A stretch of DNA of 64,000 nt from Eubacteriales bacterium (GCA_030526265.1 JAUNDE010000004.1:19125-83124), one strand, 5' to 3'. Shown: positions 47,519 to 56,090, numbered from the stretch's first letter. Program-made: numbers and translations. Notes: a model not told the origin generated them from the sequence alone.

Positions 47519-47934
47519 AACAGCATGCAAAAGACTATTTACAGGATCCCGTCACCTGCGTATTGAAAAAGGGAAATTCTGTCCTCTCTTCCGAAAAGAC
47601 AGGCATCGCACCGATCCTGCAGTGGATCGGCGACGGAATGGACCTGAACGGGTACGAAGCCGCAGATAAGATCGTAGGAAAAGCTGCCGCAATGCTTTTT
47701 GTGAAGGCAGGCGTGAAAGAGGTCTACGGAGAAGTCATGAGCGAACCCGCAAGACTCTTCCTGAAATCGAGAGGCATACCATATTCCTACAGCACACTGA
47801 CCGACAGGATCATCAACCGCATGGGAAATGATATGTGCCCGATGGAAAAGACCGTACTGCATATCGACGATGTCGAAGAAGCTTATGAGTCACTGAAGGA
47901 GACACTAAAGAGGCTCCGCGCAGGCACGTTCTAA
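47515..47934 (+). CDS. DUF1893 (TM1506-like) protein
   Basis: 139 residues matching the DUF1893 pattern: a short N-terminal strand, IAPILQWIGDGMDLNGYEAADKIVGKAAAMLF, then VYGEVMSEPARLFLKSRGIPYSYSTLTDRIINR and CPMEKTVLHI. The family has a cytidine-deaminase-like fold known from Thermotoga TM1506, with no known reaction. Its start overlaps the second dehydratase large subunit, so the link to the pathway is by coupling. It probably accompanies the enzyme in some unknown role. Confidence 0.85.
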   Translation: MKQHAKDYLQDPVTCVLKKGNSVLSSEKTGIAPILQWIGDGMDLNGYEAADKIVGKAAAMLFVKAGVKEVYGEVMSEPARLFLKSRGIPYSYSTLTDRIINRMGNDMCPMEKTVLHIDDVEEAYESLKETLKRLRAGTF

Positions 47935-47950
47935 GAAGAATATATAATAA

Positions 47951-48000
47951 GACAGGGTACATACATATGTTTGCGCGAATCGCCACCGCTCCCTGAACAG
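47951..48000 (+). repeat. Hairpin repeat, copy 3 (half element)
   Basis: A left arm (about 47952-47974) plus the conserved loop GCGAATCGCCACCG, but no right arm; the sequence that follows only weakly resembles one. The downstream right arm of copy 2 could pair with this left arm as an alternative. Confidence 0.7.
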
Positions 48001-48013
48001 AAATATACAGCAA

Positions 48014-48084
48014 AACAGGGTAGATACGATGTTTGCGCGAATCGCCACCGCGTCCTGAGCTGCAAACATCGTATCTACCCTGTT
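48014..48084 (+). repeat. Hairpin repeat, copy 2 (23-bp perfect stem)
   Basis: Perfect 23-bp arms at 48014-48036 and 48062-48084, loop of 25 bases with GCGAATCGCC and GCGTCCTGAGC shared with copy 1 at 18870-18945. It lies between the convergent DUF1893 and AAA-ATPase genes and is followed by a T-rich stretch on the plus strand. Confidence 0.85.
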
Positions 48085-48095
48085 CTTATATATTT

Positions 48096-48114
48096 TTCTA
48101 AATCATCCCAAGTC
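48096..48114. repeat. 19-bp direct repeat, left copy
   Basis: TTCTAAATCATCCCAAGTC; the same 19 bases occur at 49627-49645, where they are the last codons and stop of the auxin-efflux-type gene. The pair brackets the AAA-ATPase cassette. Confidence 0.85.
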
Positions 48115-48137
48115 TTGGTGGAACCCTTTCAGAAACA

Positions 48138-49466
48138 TCAAAGTAAAAACGGCATCAAATAAAATGGTTTCATTATCAAGGCTTCTTCTTTTCCAACATC
48201 CTTTTGAGATAACAAATACGTATTGTGTACATTTTGGGAGTATTTTTTCGAAAAAGCTTTGATCGACTCATGTTTCCCTGTTCCAGAAGACTTAATCTCA
48301 AATGCATTTATCTTGCTTCCTTCAGAAATCAAAAAGTCAACTTCATAATAATGTGTGCTTGCTTTTTTCCCCCATGTATGATAATAAAGTTCTCTTCCTG
48401 ATGCTACAATCATTTGAGCGACAAGATTTTCATAAAGATAACCAAGATTAGCAGGAAGTTTATCAGAAAGCAATTTTGCATATATATCATTTTCAATAAT
48501 TGGTCTGTCAATAAACATAAGTGTAACAAATAGCCCTGTATCAGAAAGATATAATTTATAACTGCCAAAATCCTTTGTATCTGCCAAACTAACTCTTGGG
48601 TCTGTTGAATTATAGCATGGTAATACTGTTTTTGAATCAATTAATTCATACAAAAGTTCTTCTGTTTTTTCACTGTTTCTTTTTCCAATTGCACTTGAAA
48701 TCCTGTATTTTTTTGCATCCTTTGCCAACTGAGCAGGAATAGAATGATACAATGCAGAGATTCTGCCAGACGGATCGATCTTTTTAAAATCTTCTTCATA
48801 CAGAGATATAATCTGTCTTTTCACTTGATCAATTTCAGAAAAATTTCTTCCTTCAATATAAGCTTCGACAGCCTGAGGCATTCCGCCTACTGCCATATAC
48901 ACTCTCAAATCCCGCATCAATTTTCGATTCGTTGTTTGCCCAATTTCAGTGCCCATGTTATATACCTGTTGCAAAAGTTCAAAATTATTCCCTGTTGCAT
49001 TACAAAATTCTTCGTAATCCATTGGGCACACTTGAATTTTCATTTCTTCTGACGGAATTAAGATATCTTTAACGTTCTTCTTTATTGAAATGAGTGAACC
49101 CGTTTCTAAATAATAATATCTCCCATCAGATACAAGATGTTTGATCGCTTGTCTTGCTTTTGGAAATAATTGCACTTCATCAAAAATTATCAGTGACTCA
49201 TGTTCATATAATGTTACACCAGTCTCAGCCTGCAGTCTCAAAAAAAACATATTTAAATTTCCTATGTCATCAAAACAATCAAGAATATTATTTGTTGTTT
49301 TCGAAAAATCTAATAATATATATGATTTGTATTCATTTTTTGCGAAACTCTCTGCAATCGTCGATTTACCAACTCGCCGGGCTCCTTCAAGCAATACGGC
49401 ATATTTATCAGCATATTTTTCTTTCCATTCCAATAATCTACTGTATGCTTTTCTATGAAATAACAT
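48138..49466 (-). CDS. AAA ATPase with DUF4143-type C-terminus
   Basis: 442-residue ATPase. Walker A is LEGARRVGKST at about 27-37, Walker B is SLIIFDEVQLFPKARQAIK, and the C-terminal part (about 190-442) includes the DUF4143-like region with DFLISEGSKINAFEIKSSG, a restriction-endonuclease-like pattern (D-ExK). The start at 49466 follows AAGGAGG. The gene is clearly more AT-rich than its neighbours and stands alone between direct repeats, which suggests recent gain. The role is unknown; related genes are frequent in mobile and defence regions, but that does not prove a function. Confidence 0.88.
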   Translation of the reverse strand: MLFHRKAYSRLLEWKEKYADKYAVLLEGARRVGKSTIAESFAKNEYKSYILLDFSKTTNNILDCFDDIGNLNMFFLRLQAETGVTLYEHESLIIFDEVQLFPKARQAIKHLVSDGRYYYLETGSLISIKKNVKDILIPSEEMKIQVCPMDYEEFCNATGNNFELLQQVYNMGTEIGQTTNRKLMRDLRVYMAVGGMPQAVEAYIEGRNFSEIDQVKRQIISLYEEDFKKIDPSGRISALYHSIPAQLAKDAKKYRISSAIGKRNSEKTEELLYELIDSKTVLPCYNSTDPRVSLADTKDFGSYKLYLSDTGLFVTLMFIDRPIIENDIYAKLLSDKLPANLGYLYENLVAQMIVASGRELYYHTWGKKASTHYYEVDFLISEGSKINAFEIKSSGTGKHESIKAFSKKYSQNVHNTYLLSQKDVGKEEALIMKPFYLMPFLL

Positions 49467-49489
49467 GCGCACACCTCCTTCTATAGCGA

Positions 49490-49626
49490 TGTTATATCAC
49501 ATCACACTCATTTCTTCAAGGTGTCAAATATGATTTTTTGCACTTTCTTCAAAGTTTTAATCATTTGTTTTCGTCATTTGTTCAACATTTCAATTTCTAT
49601 ATATATACATTTCTTCAAAGTTTTCT
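49490..49626 (-). promoter_or_regulatory. AAA-ATPase promoter region with TTTCTTCAA repeats
   Basis: TTTCTTCAA occurs at 49511-49519, 49544-49552 and 49610-49618; the last two copies extend to TTTCTTCAAAGTTTT. A promoter TTGAAG-n17-TATAAC can be read on the minus strand with its -35 box inside the repeat nearest the gene. The three repeats may be regulator sites. Confidence 0.45.
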
Positions 49627-49645
49627 TTCTAAATCATCCCAAGTC
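49627..49645. repeat. 19-bp direct repeat, right copy
   Basis: Identical to 48096-48114; here it encodes the C-terminal residues LGMI and the stop of the carrier gene. Confidence 0.85.
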
Positions 49646-50567
49646 CTGCCAGCACAAACACAAATCCAAAGATCGAGAACACACTGAACACCGTCGTCAC
49701 TGCTACGATCTCACTGGCCAGCTCCGCATTTCCGCCCATGGTCTGTGCCATCGGCGCAGATGCAACGGCTGTCGGCGCTGCCGCTACGGATAACACAACA
49801 ATCAGCATCTCCCCGCGAAGACCGATCGCATATCCGGCTGTGAGCATAACGATCGGAACAATCACCAGCCTGCAGACTGTAACAACGATCAGATACATTT
49901 TATGTTTCCTGATGCTCTCAAAAGACAGCATCCCGCCTAGGATTACAAGCGCTAACGGTGTTGCCATATTTCCAAGTGTTTTAAGTGGTCCCTCAAGGAG
50001 CACCGGGAATTTTACCTGCAATAAACTACAGATCATTCCCAATATTCCTGCTATGACAAGCGGGTTCTTCAGAATATTCTTAAAGATCTGCATCTTGTTC
50101 ACGTTTCCGCCGTTCATCGTCTCAAATAAGATAACTGCAAGCATATTGATCAGCGGCACAACAAATGCCGAAAGTGCACCAACCGTCGCAAGTCCCGTAC
50201 CACTGCAAAGAGGGGCTGCCACAGCAACCCCAAACAATACAAAATTACTTCGGTAAATTCCCTGTATCACTGTCGCAGCATCACTCTTGTCCGTGATCAT
50301 TCTCCTTCCGGCAAAATATGTAACGCAAAACAATACAAGTATGGCGATGATTACAAAGCAGAATACATCTGCGCGAAACACTTCATCTATCTTCGCCTCA
50401 TAGATATTAAAGAAAAGCGACAGCGGAATAAATATCTTAAAGATTGCCGAATTCATTTCCCTGCACGCATGAAGTGAAATCACTCCTGTCTTTCTCAGAG
50501 AACTGCCAAGCATCATATAAACGACCAATGGCAGAACGACGCTCGTCGCCAGTCTAAAACTTTCCAT
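49629..50567 (-). CDS. AEC-family (auxin efflux carrier-like) transporter
   Basis: 312 residues with about ten membrane helices in two inverted halves. KTGVISLHACREMNSAIFKIFIPLSLFF is the AEC N-terminal pattern, and NMATPLALVILGGMLSF (about 205-222) the mid-protein crossover. Bacterial members move malate, malonate or other carboxylates. It is 20 bp downstream of the PsiE-like gene on the same strand. The last 19 bp of the gene are duplicated on the far side of the AAA-ATPase cassette. Confidence 0.88.
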   Translation of the reverse strand: MESFRLATSVVLPLVVYMMLGSSLRKTGVISLHACREMNSAIFKIFIPLSLFFNIYEAKIDEVFRADVFCFVIIAILVLFCVTYFAGRRMITDKSDAATVIQGIYRSNFVLFGVAVAAPLCSGTGLATVGALSAFVVPLINMLAVILFETMNGGNVNKMQIFKNILKNPLVIAGILGMICSLLQVKFPVLLEGPLKTLGNMATPLALVILGGMLSFESIRKHKMYLIVVTVCRLVIVPIVMLTAGYAIGLRGEMLIVVLSVAAAPTAVASAPMAQTMGGNAELASEIVAVTTVFSVFSIFGFVFVLAGLGMI

Positions 50568-50587
50568 CTAACTGTCTCCTTTGATGA

Positions 50588-51061
50588 TTACTCCTGTTTT
50601 CCCGTCTGCCCCTCGCTTTTCGAAGCCTTTTCCGGTTCTTTTTTCACCGGCGGCGCTGCATTTACAGCCTCATTATCCACACGGATAAAGTCTCTTGAAC
50701 GTGAAGACAGGTATTTGTTTGTTGCGAAAAGAATCGCAATTGCTATAACACCAAGCAGGCTGTTGACTGCCGATGAATGATCAATAATAATCTGTCTCGC
50801 GATGGCAAATACCAACACTTCAAACACTGTATTCGCCGTGTGGTAATACATCATGCGGATCAGCTCAACACCGATGATCAGATTGAATACGATCTTCAGG
50901 AGCTCATCGAATTTCGGGAACGGATCCGCCCCCGGCACACGAATCAGCGATCCGGCAAGCTGAAGACAAAGCAGCGTTACCCCGATTGCCATCATCATCG
51001 TGATCATGAATTCCAGAACACCTGCTACATGTGATACAAAAACAGAAATCTTTTCTCTCAT
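50588..51061 (-). CDS. PsiE-like membrane protein
   Basis: 157 residues with four membrane helices (VLEFMITMMMAIGVTLLCLQLAG and on) and the family block VIGVELIRMMYYHTANTVFEVLVFAIARQIII, which matches PsiE-type phosphate-starvation-inducible proteins; the C-terminal tail is Lys/Glu-rich and cytosolic. MREKISVFVSH is the chosen start (GGAGGG upstream). The function of PsiE is unknown. It is probably co-transcribed with the AEC carrier that follows. Confidence 0.75.
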   Translation of the reverse strand: MREKISVFVSHVAGVLEFMITMMMAIGVTLLCLQLAGSLIRVPGADPFPKFDELLKIVFNLIIGVELIRMMYYHTANTVFEVLVFAIARQIIIDHSSAVNSLLGVIAIAILFATNKYLSSRSRDFIRVDNEAVNAAPPVKKEPEKASKSEGQTGKQE

Positions 51062-51126
51062 ACGCCCTCCAAAATATAACCCTTTTTTAAATAATAAACT
51101 ATACCGGCAAATGTTGTAAAGCATTT

Positions 51127-51155
51127 CCAAAAAAAGGACCGGTTCTCCCAGTCCT
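51127..51155 (-). terminator. Terminator of the fatty-acid operon
   Basis: AGGAC...GTCCT with an inner GG/CC step and a GAGAA loop, followed on the minus strand by seven Ts; it abuts the stop codon of the MarR gene. Confidence 0.85.
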
Positions 51156-51593
51156 CTACTGCCATATCTCCGGCATCAGTTCCTTATCAATAATATCAAG
51201 CATATATGCAAGCTGCTTTACTTCCTCTTCAGAGAATCGCTCTTCTACCCGCTTCATAACCATATCCAGATACGAGTAGCTGATATTATAGTAGCTTAGA
51301 TATTTCTCTGTCACTTCCAGACGGAACACCCTTTTGTCAACTTCCGACCTTACCTTGCGTACATATCCCTTTTTCACAAGATTATTGATCTTATATGCTG
51401 CATTTGGAGATGAGATATTCGCTACTCTTGCAAATTCTTCTACCGTCGGCTTATTCATCGCATAGATGATCTCCATACAGAATGTCTCTACTGTTGTGAG
51501 CGATGCTTCCCTGTCCTGCCATTTTTCAAACACCTTCTGATAAAAGTGCAGCTTAAATTTTGTATACACATTTCCAAATGATTCACGTAACAT
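51156..51593 (-). CDS. MarR-family regulator of the fatty-acid operon (FabT-like position)
   Basis: About 145 residues: FARVANISSPNAAYKINNLVKKGYVRKV is the winged helix, and DKRVFRLEVTEKYLSYY the wing. It is the last gene of the fab operon, 41 bp after fabZ. In streptococci the MarR protein FabT controls fab genes through acyl-ACP; here the position and a palindrome at the acpP promoter suggest a similar loop, although the usual FabT location is at the front of the operon. MLRESFG was taken as the start (GTGGGAAAGAG upstream). Confidence 0.85.
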   Translation of the reverse strand: MLRESFGNVYTKFKLHFYQKVFEKWQDREASLTTVETFCMEIIYAMNKPTVEEFARVANISSPNAAYKINNLVKKGYVRKVRSEVDKRVFRLEVTEKYLSYYNISYSYLDMVMKRVEERFSEEEVKQLAYMLDIIDKELMPEIWQ

Positions 51594-51634
51594 TCTCTTT
51601 CCCACCTGACTTCTTTGCAATCAGTGTACCAATT

Positions 51635-52063
51635 TTACTTCTCAATTGCAAATACAAGTTCTGCGGTGACTGCAACTTTTCCATTGACTGTCGCAGTCGC
51701 TTTGCCGATTCCGACTGCGCCTTTGCGGTTGATGATCTCACAATTCAGTTCGAGTACATCTCCCGGGATAACCTGCTGTCTGAATTTCGCATTTCGGATT
51801 CCTCCAAACAGTGCGATCTTTCCTTTGTTTTCCTCTTCCGTGAGAAGCGCAACTGCCCCTGTCTGTGCCAGTGCTTCGATGATCAGCACTCCCGGCATCA
51901 CGTGCTTTTGTGGAAAATGTCCGAGAAACTGCATCTCATTTGCAGTCACACATTTGATTCCTTTTGCATAATTCCCCGGCTCATAATCAACGATCTTATC
52001 CACTAATAAAAACGGGTATCTGTGCGGTAAGATCTGCTGTATTTCATTTGAATTTAATTCCAT
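51635..52063 (-). CDS. fabZ: (3R)-hydroxyacyl-ACP dehydratase
   Basis: 142-residue hot-dog-fold dehydratase. The catalytic His is in LPHRYPFLLVD and the catalytic Glu in HVMPGVLIIEALAQ, 35 residues on. The start at MELNSNEIQ has AAAGAGG upstream. It removes water from beta-hydroxyacyl-ACP to give enoyl-ACP for FabK. No FabA or FabM is present in the window, so how unsaturated chains are made is not shown. Confidence 0.95.
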   Translation of the reverse strand: MELNSNEIQQILPHRYPFLLVDKIVDYEPGNYAKGIKCVTANEMQFLGHFPQKHVMPGVLIIEALAQTGAVALLTEEENKGKIALFGGIRNAKFRQQVIPGDVLELNCEIINRKGAVGIGKATATVNGKVAVTAELVFAIEK

Positions 52064-52127
52064 ATTTACCTCTTTCCCAATCATTCATATCTGTTTTCAA
52101 AGTAATTTCAGCCTTTTAGAAAGTTTT

Positions 52128-53366
52128 TTATTGCTTTGTATACTTTTTCAATATGATTGTTGCATTGTGACCGCCGAATCCAAGTGAATTGGACATCGCA
52201 CAGTTTACTGTCTGATTTCTTCCTTCATTTGGAACGATATCGAGATCACATTCCTCATCAGGCACCTGATAATTGATCGTCGCCGGAACATAATCATCGT
52301 ATATACTGAGCGCAGTGATGATCGCTTCAACCGCGCCGCTTGCGCCGAGAAGATGTCCGGTCATGGATTTTGTAGAACTCATGCAGAGTTTATCTGCGTG
52401 CCCGCCAAATGCCTTCTTCACCGCCTGCGTCTCACCTTTATCATTCAGTGCTGTCGATGTTCCGTGTGCATTGATATAGTCAATCTCTTCCGGTGCAACA
52501 CCTGCATCCTGCATTGCAAGTGTCATACATTTTGCCGCAACCGATCCATCCTCAAGCGGGGCAGTGATATGATGCGCATCACAGTTTGCACCGTATCCTG
52601 CCACCTCACAGTAGATCTTCGCACCGCGTTTCACCGCGTGTTCATATTCCTCCAGCATCAGGATTCCTGCGCCCTCACCCATGACAAATCCGCTTCTCTC
52701 CTTGTCAAACGGGATGGAAGCTCTTTTCACATCCGTCTGTGTGCTGAGTGCATGAAGCGAAGTAAATCCTCCGATCCCGAGTCTCGTAATGCTTGCCTCT
52801 GTCCCTCCGCAGAGCATCACATCACCATAGCCGTCACGAATATAGCGGAACGCATCGCCGACGGCATTTGTTCCGCCCGCACAAGCTGTCACGACACAGT
52901 TGCACATACCGCGAAATCCCGTGGCGATCGCAATGTGGCCTGCCGCCATATTAGAGATGGACATCGGGATAAAGAACGGTGTCACCTTGTCAAAGCTCTT
53001 CTCATTTCCTTTGATACATTCCCTTTCAATCGTCTCGATTCCGCCGATTCCACTGGATACGATCACACCACAGCGGTCAACATCTACCTTCGTAAGATCA
53101 AGCTGTGAGTCCTTCAGCGCTTCCTTCGCCGCGATCATTGCATACTGTGTGAAGCGGTCCATCTTTCTCGTCTCTCTTTTATCCAGAATGGCATTCACAT
53201 CCAGATCCTTCACTTCACCCGCAAGTGTTACCTTGCGTCCTTCTGTATCGAATCTTGTGATCGGAGCGATTCCGCATACTCCTTCTTTGACGCTTTTCCA
53301 TGTCTCTGACACGCTGTTTCCGATCGGAGTAACTGCTCCCATTCCGGTAATTACAACTCTTCTCAT
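52128..53366 (-). CDS. fabF: 3-oxoacyl-ACP synthase II
   Basis: 412-residue condensing enzyme. The Cys-His-His triad is visible: VTACAGGTNAVGDA (about Cys163), NAHGTSTALND (about His303) and KSMTGHLLGASGA (about His340). It elongates acyl-ACP with malonyl-ACP. Its start overlaps the fabG stop by ATGA. The sequence CAGG in place of CATG at the active site occurs in some FabF proteins. Confidence 0.95.
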   Translation of the reverse strand: MRRVVITGMGAVTPIGNSVSETWKSVKEGVCGIAPITRFDTEGRKVTLAGEVKDLDVNAILDKRETRKMDRFTQYAMIAAKEALKDSQLDLTKVDVDRCGVIVSSGIGGIETIERECIKGNEKSFDKVTPFFIPMSISNMAAGHIAIATGFRGMCNCVVTACAGGTNAVGDAFRYIRDGYGDVMLCGGTEASITRLGIGGFTSLHALSTQTDVKRASIPFDKERSGFVMGEGAGILMLEEYEHAVKRGAKIYCEVAGYGANCDAHHITAPLEDGSVAAKCMTLAMQDAGVAPEEIDYINAHGTSTALNDKGETQAVKKAFGGHADKLCMSSTKSMTGHLLGASGAVEAIITALSIYDDYVPATINYQVPDEECDLDIVPNEGRNQTVNCAMSNSLGFGGHNATIILKKYTKQ

Positions 53367-54106
53367 ATTGCCATACCTCCATCTACAGAAATAACCTGAC
53401 CGGTAATGTATCCTGCTCCGTCTCCGGCAAGAAATGATACCACTTCCGCGATATCTTCCGGCATTCCAAGCTCTCTCATTGGGATCTCTGCGAGCATCTT
53501 TTCTCTTGCGCTTTCCGGGATCGCATCTGTCATCTGTGTTTTGATCATTCCCGGTGCCACTGCATTTACTGTGATCTTTCTTGAGGCAAGCTCTTTTGCA
53601 AGTGATTTTGTCATTCCGACAACTGCTGCTTTTGTAGCAGCATAATTCACCTGTCCTGCATTTCCGTGAAGGCCTACGACACTGCTCATGTTGATGATGC
53701 GTCCCTGTTTCTTTCGAAGCATCAGTCTTGAGACCGCTCTCATCATATAAAAGGAACCCTTCAGATTCACATCAACGACCGCATCGAGATCTTCATCCTT
53801 CATCTTCATAAGAAGTGCATCCTTCGTGATCCCCGCATTGTTTACGAGCACATCGATTTGTCCATCTCCGAATTCAAGTGCCTCTTTCACAAGTTTCTCA
53901 CACTCTGCCGATGAACTCACATCCGCCTGAACTGCATATGCTCTGATTCCTTCTGCCTCGCACAGCTTTACAGTCTCATCAGCAGCTTCTTTCCCTCTCT
54001 GGTAATTAAACACAATATCCATTCCATCTTTTGCAAGACGCACACAGATCGCTCTTCCGATTCCTCTGCTGCCTCCTGTCACCAATGCTGTTTTTCTTTC
54101 ACTCAT
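53363..54106 (-). CDS. fabG: 3-oxoacyl-ACP reductase
   Basis: 247-residue short-chain dehydrogenase. NADPH site TGGSRGIGRAI, then NNAGITKD, and the catalytic Ser-Tyr-Lys in NMSSVVGLHGNAGQVNYAATKAA (about 140-160). It reduces 3-oxoacyl-ACP to the hydroxy form used by FabZ. It lies between fabD and fabF. Confidence 0.95.
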   Translation of the reverse strand: MSERKTALVTGGSRGIGRAICVRLAKDGMDIVFNYQRGKEAADETVKLCEAEGIRAYAVQADVSSSAECEKLVKEALEFGDGQIDVLVNNAGITKDALLMKMKDEDLDAVVDVNLKGSFYMMRAVSRLMLRKKQGRIINMSSVVGLHGNAGQVNYAATKAAVVGMTKSLAKELASRKITVNAVAPGMIKTQMTDAIPESAREKMLAEIPMRELGMPEDIAEVVSFLAGDGAGYITGQVISVDGGMAI

Positions 54107-54118
54107 TTATGATTCCTC

Positions 54119-55048
54119 TCATTCCCCGAGAAGCTTTTCAAAATCTTCAACGGTCTCAATTGTATGAACAGTTACCTTCTTTTTCATCTCTTTTGCACAT
54201 TTACGGACAAAGCCTGCCAGTGTATTTCCCGGTCCGATCTCAATAAACAGATCCGCATCTTCTTCAAGTACTCTTTTGATGGATTCCTCCATACGCACAC
54301 TGTTCTGTACCTGATTTACAAGCATTTCCTTCAGGTCATCACCTGACTGATAATAGTCCCCTGTATAGTTCAGGACGACCGGGATCTGTGGTTCTTTCAT
54401 CTCCATTTCCCCCAGATACCCGGCAAGCGCTTCACCCGCCGGTTTCATATATTTTGTATGGAACGGCCCACTCACATTGAGACGGATACAGCGCTTTGCA
54501 CCTTTCTCTTTCAATGCAGCTTCCACCGCACATACCGCAGCCTCATCTCCACACACAACATACTGTCCCGGACAGTTATAGTTTGCTACAGTCACATAAC
54601 CTTTGTTCAGATTCTCGTCACAAGTCTCTTTTACGGTCTGAGCATCTGCTCCAAGGATCGCGCTCATCGCACACTCCATTCCTTCTGCTGACTTCGCCAT
54701 CACACTTCCACGGAACTTTGTGAGTTCAATATACTCTTTTGCTCCGAACACAGATGCCGCATACAATGCACCATATTCTCCAAGACTCAAACCAAGTGCA
54801 GCGGAAGGTTTGATTCCTTTTTCTCTCAGAAGCTCTGTCACTCCTGCCGCGAACACCGCCATACACGGCTGTGTATATTCTGTCTTCGATAATTCTTCCA
54901 TCGGACCTTCGTGCATCAATGCTTTGTGGTCAAACTCAAATGCTGCTGCATCTGCAACATTGCGGTATGTCTCATATGTTTCATAAAAGTCTTTGCCCAT
55001 TCCGACTTTCTGAGCACCCTGTCCGGCATATAAAAAAATATATTTCAC
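54119..55048 (-). CDS. fabD: Malonyl-CoA:ACP transacylase
   Basis: 309 residues. The start is taken as GTG at 55048 (GGGAGAAT upstream), giving VKYIFLYAGQGAQKVGMG, the family N-terminus; the ORF is open to 55075 inside the preceding gene. GLSLGEYGAL holds the nucleophilic Ser (about 90), and SGPFHTKYM the catalytic His (about 195). It loads malonyl groups on ACP. One base separates it from the fabK-like gene. Confidence 0.93.
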   Translation of the reverse strand: MKYIFLYAGQGAQKVGMGKDFYETYETYRNVADAAAFEFDHKALMHEGPMEELSKTEYTQPCMAVFAAGVTELLREKGIKPSAALGLSLGEYGALYAASVFGAKEYIELTKFRGSVMAKSAEGMECAMSAILGADAQTVKETCDENLNKGYVTVANYNCPGQYVVCGDEAAVCAVEAALKEKGAKRCIRLNVSGPFHTKYMKPAGEALAGYLGEMEMKEPQIPVVLNYTGDYYQSGDDLKEMLVNQVQNSVRMEESIKRVLEEDADLFIEIGPGNTLAGFVRKCAKEMKKKVTVHTIETVEDFEKLLGE

Positions 55049-55049
55049 G

Positions 55050-56090
55050 TTATTCTCCCATCTGATACAGTTCATCCATCAGTTCACGGACTGTCTGTAT
55101 CCTGTTAATTCGATCTGCATTTTCTCCTGTAAAGAAAAGTCCGTCTTCCCAGTTTCCTCTGACCGCCTCGATCAATGCCCTGCTGATGCAGTACGGAATG
55201 CGATCTCCCTTTTTGCATTTTGTGAGACAGTTGCTGCATCGCTTCGCCGGAAATGCTTCTCCGGTCCCGATCCTTTCAAGGAGCGGGCTTACGATTGCTC
55301 TCGCCGGCATACCGACCGGACTCTTGATGATCCTGATATCCTCTTTCTTCGCATTTACGATCGCCTGTTTGAACACTTCGGAGGCGTCACATTCCTCCGT
55401 TGCAATGAATCTTGTTCCGACCTGAACACCCGCCGCGCCAAGCGAAAGAAAATGCTTCACATCTTCTCCCGTAAAAACACCGCCTGCCACAAACACCGGG
55501 ATGTCAGACGTTTGCAGTGCCTCTTCGATCTCCTGAAAGATCTCATCGTTCGTCTTCGCTGTGCCATTTATCAGATCTTCTTCCGAAAATCCGAGATGTC
55601 CTCCTGCCATTTTCCCTTCCATCACAAAGAAATCCGGCAGAATTCCATATTTCTTTTCATACTTCCTGCACAGGATGACCGCTGCTTTCGCACTCGAAAC
55701 GATCGGTGCACAGAGCGTATCTGTTCCTTTCGTATGTTCCGGGAGCGAGAGCGGAAGCCCTGCTCCCGAGATAATCGCATCTGCCCCGGCTTCTACCGCA
55801 CACGCACAGTACGCATCATAATTTGTGACTGCTGCCATGATATTCACACCGACGAGCCCATTTCCTTCGGCGCTCTCTTTCGCCTTACGGATTTCTCTTT
55901 TCAAAGCTCTCAGATTCGCCTGCAGCGGATCTTTGTCAAAATCCGGCTCGTTAAACCCACAGTTTACGGCGCTCACGACTCCCATTCCGCCGCATTTTGC
56001 GACGGCACCTGCAAGCTTTGAGAGCGAAACACCGACTCCCATTCCGCCCTGAATAACAGGGACCGGAAGTATCTTATCTCTAATCTTCAT
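55050..56090 (-). CDS. FMN nitronate monooxygenase-like protein with Cys cluster (second fabK-like gene)
   Basis: About 346 residues of the nitronate monooxygenase/FabK superfamily. VIQGGMGVGVSLSKLAGAV, MEGKMAGGHLGF and VFVAGGVFTGEDVKHFLSLGAAGVQVGTRF are the FMN-binding blocks. It is longer than FabK and carries a C-terminal Cys set in RCSNCLTKCKKGDRIPYCI (about 285-310). It overlaps fabK by 11 bp and lies inside the fab operon, so a role in lipid metabolism is likely, perhaps as a second enoyl reductase or an oxidase acting on a side product. The reaction is not established. Confidence 0.8.
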   Translation of the reverse strand: MKIRDKILPVPVIQGGMGVGVSLSKLAGAVAKCGGMGVVSAVNCGFNEPDFDKDPLQANLRALKREIRKAKESAEGNGLVGVNIMAAVTNYDAYCACAVEAGADAIISGAGLPLSLPEHTKGTDTLCAPIVSSAKAAVILCRKYEKKYGILPDFFVMEGKMAGGHLGFSEEDLINGTAKTNDEIFQEIEEALQTSDIPVFVAGGVFTGEDVKHFLSLGAAGVQVGTRFIATEECDASEVFKQAIVNAKKEDIRIIKSPVGMPARAIVSPLLERIGTGEAFPAKRCSNCLTKCKKGDRIPYCISRALIEAVRGNWEDGLFFTGENADRINRIQTVRELMDELYQMGE

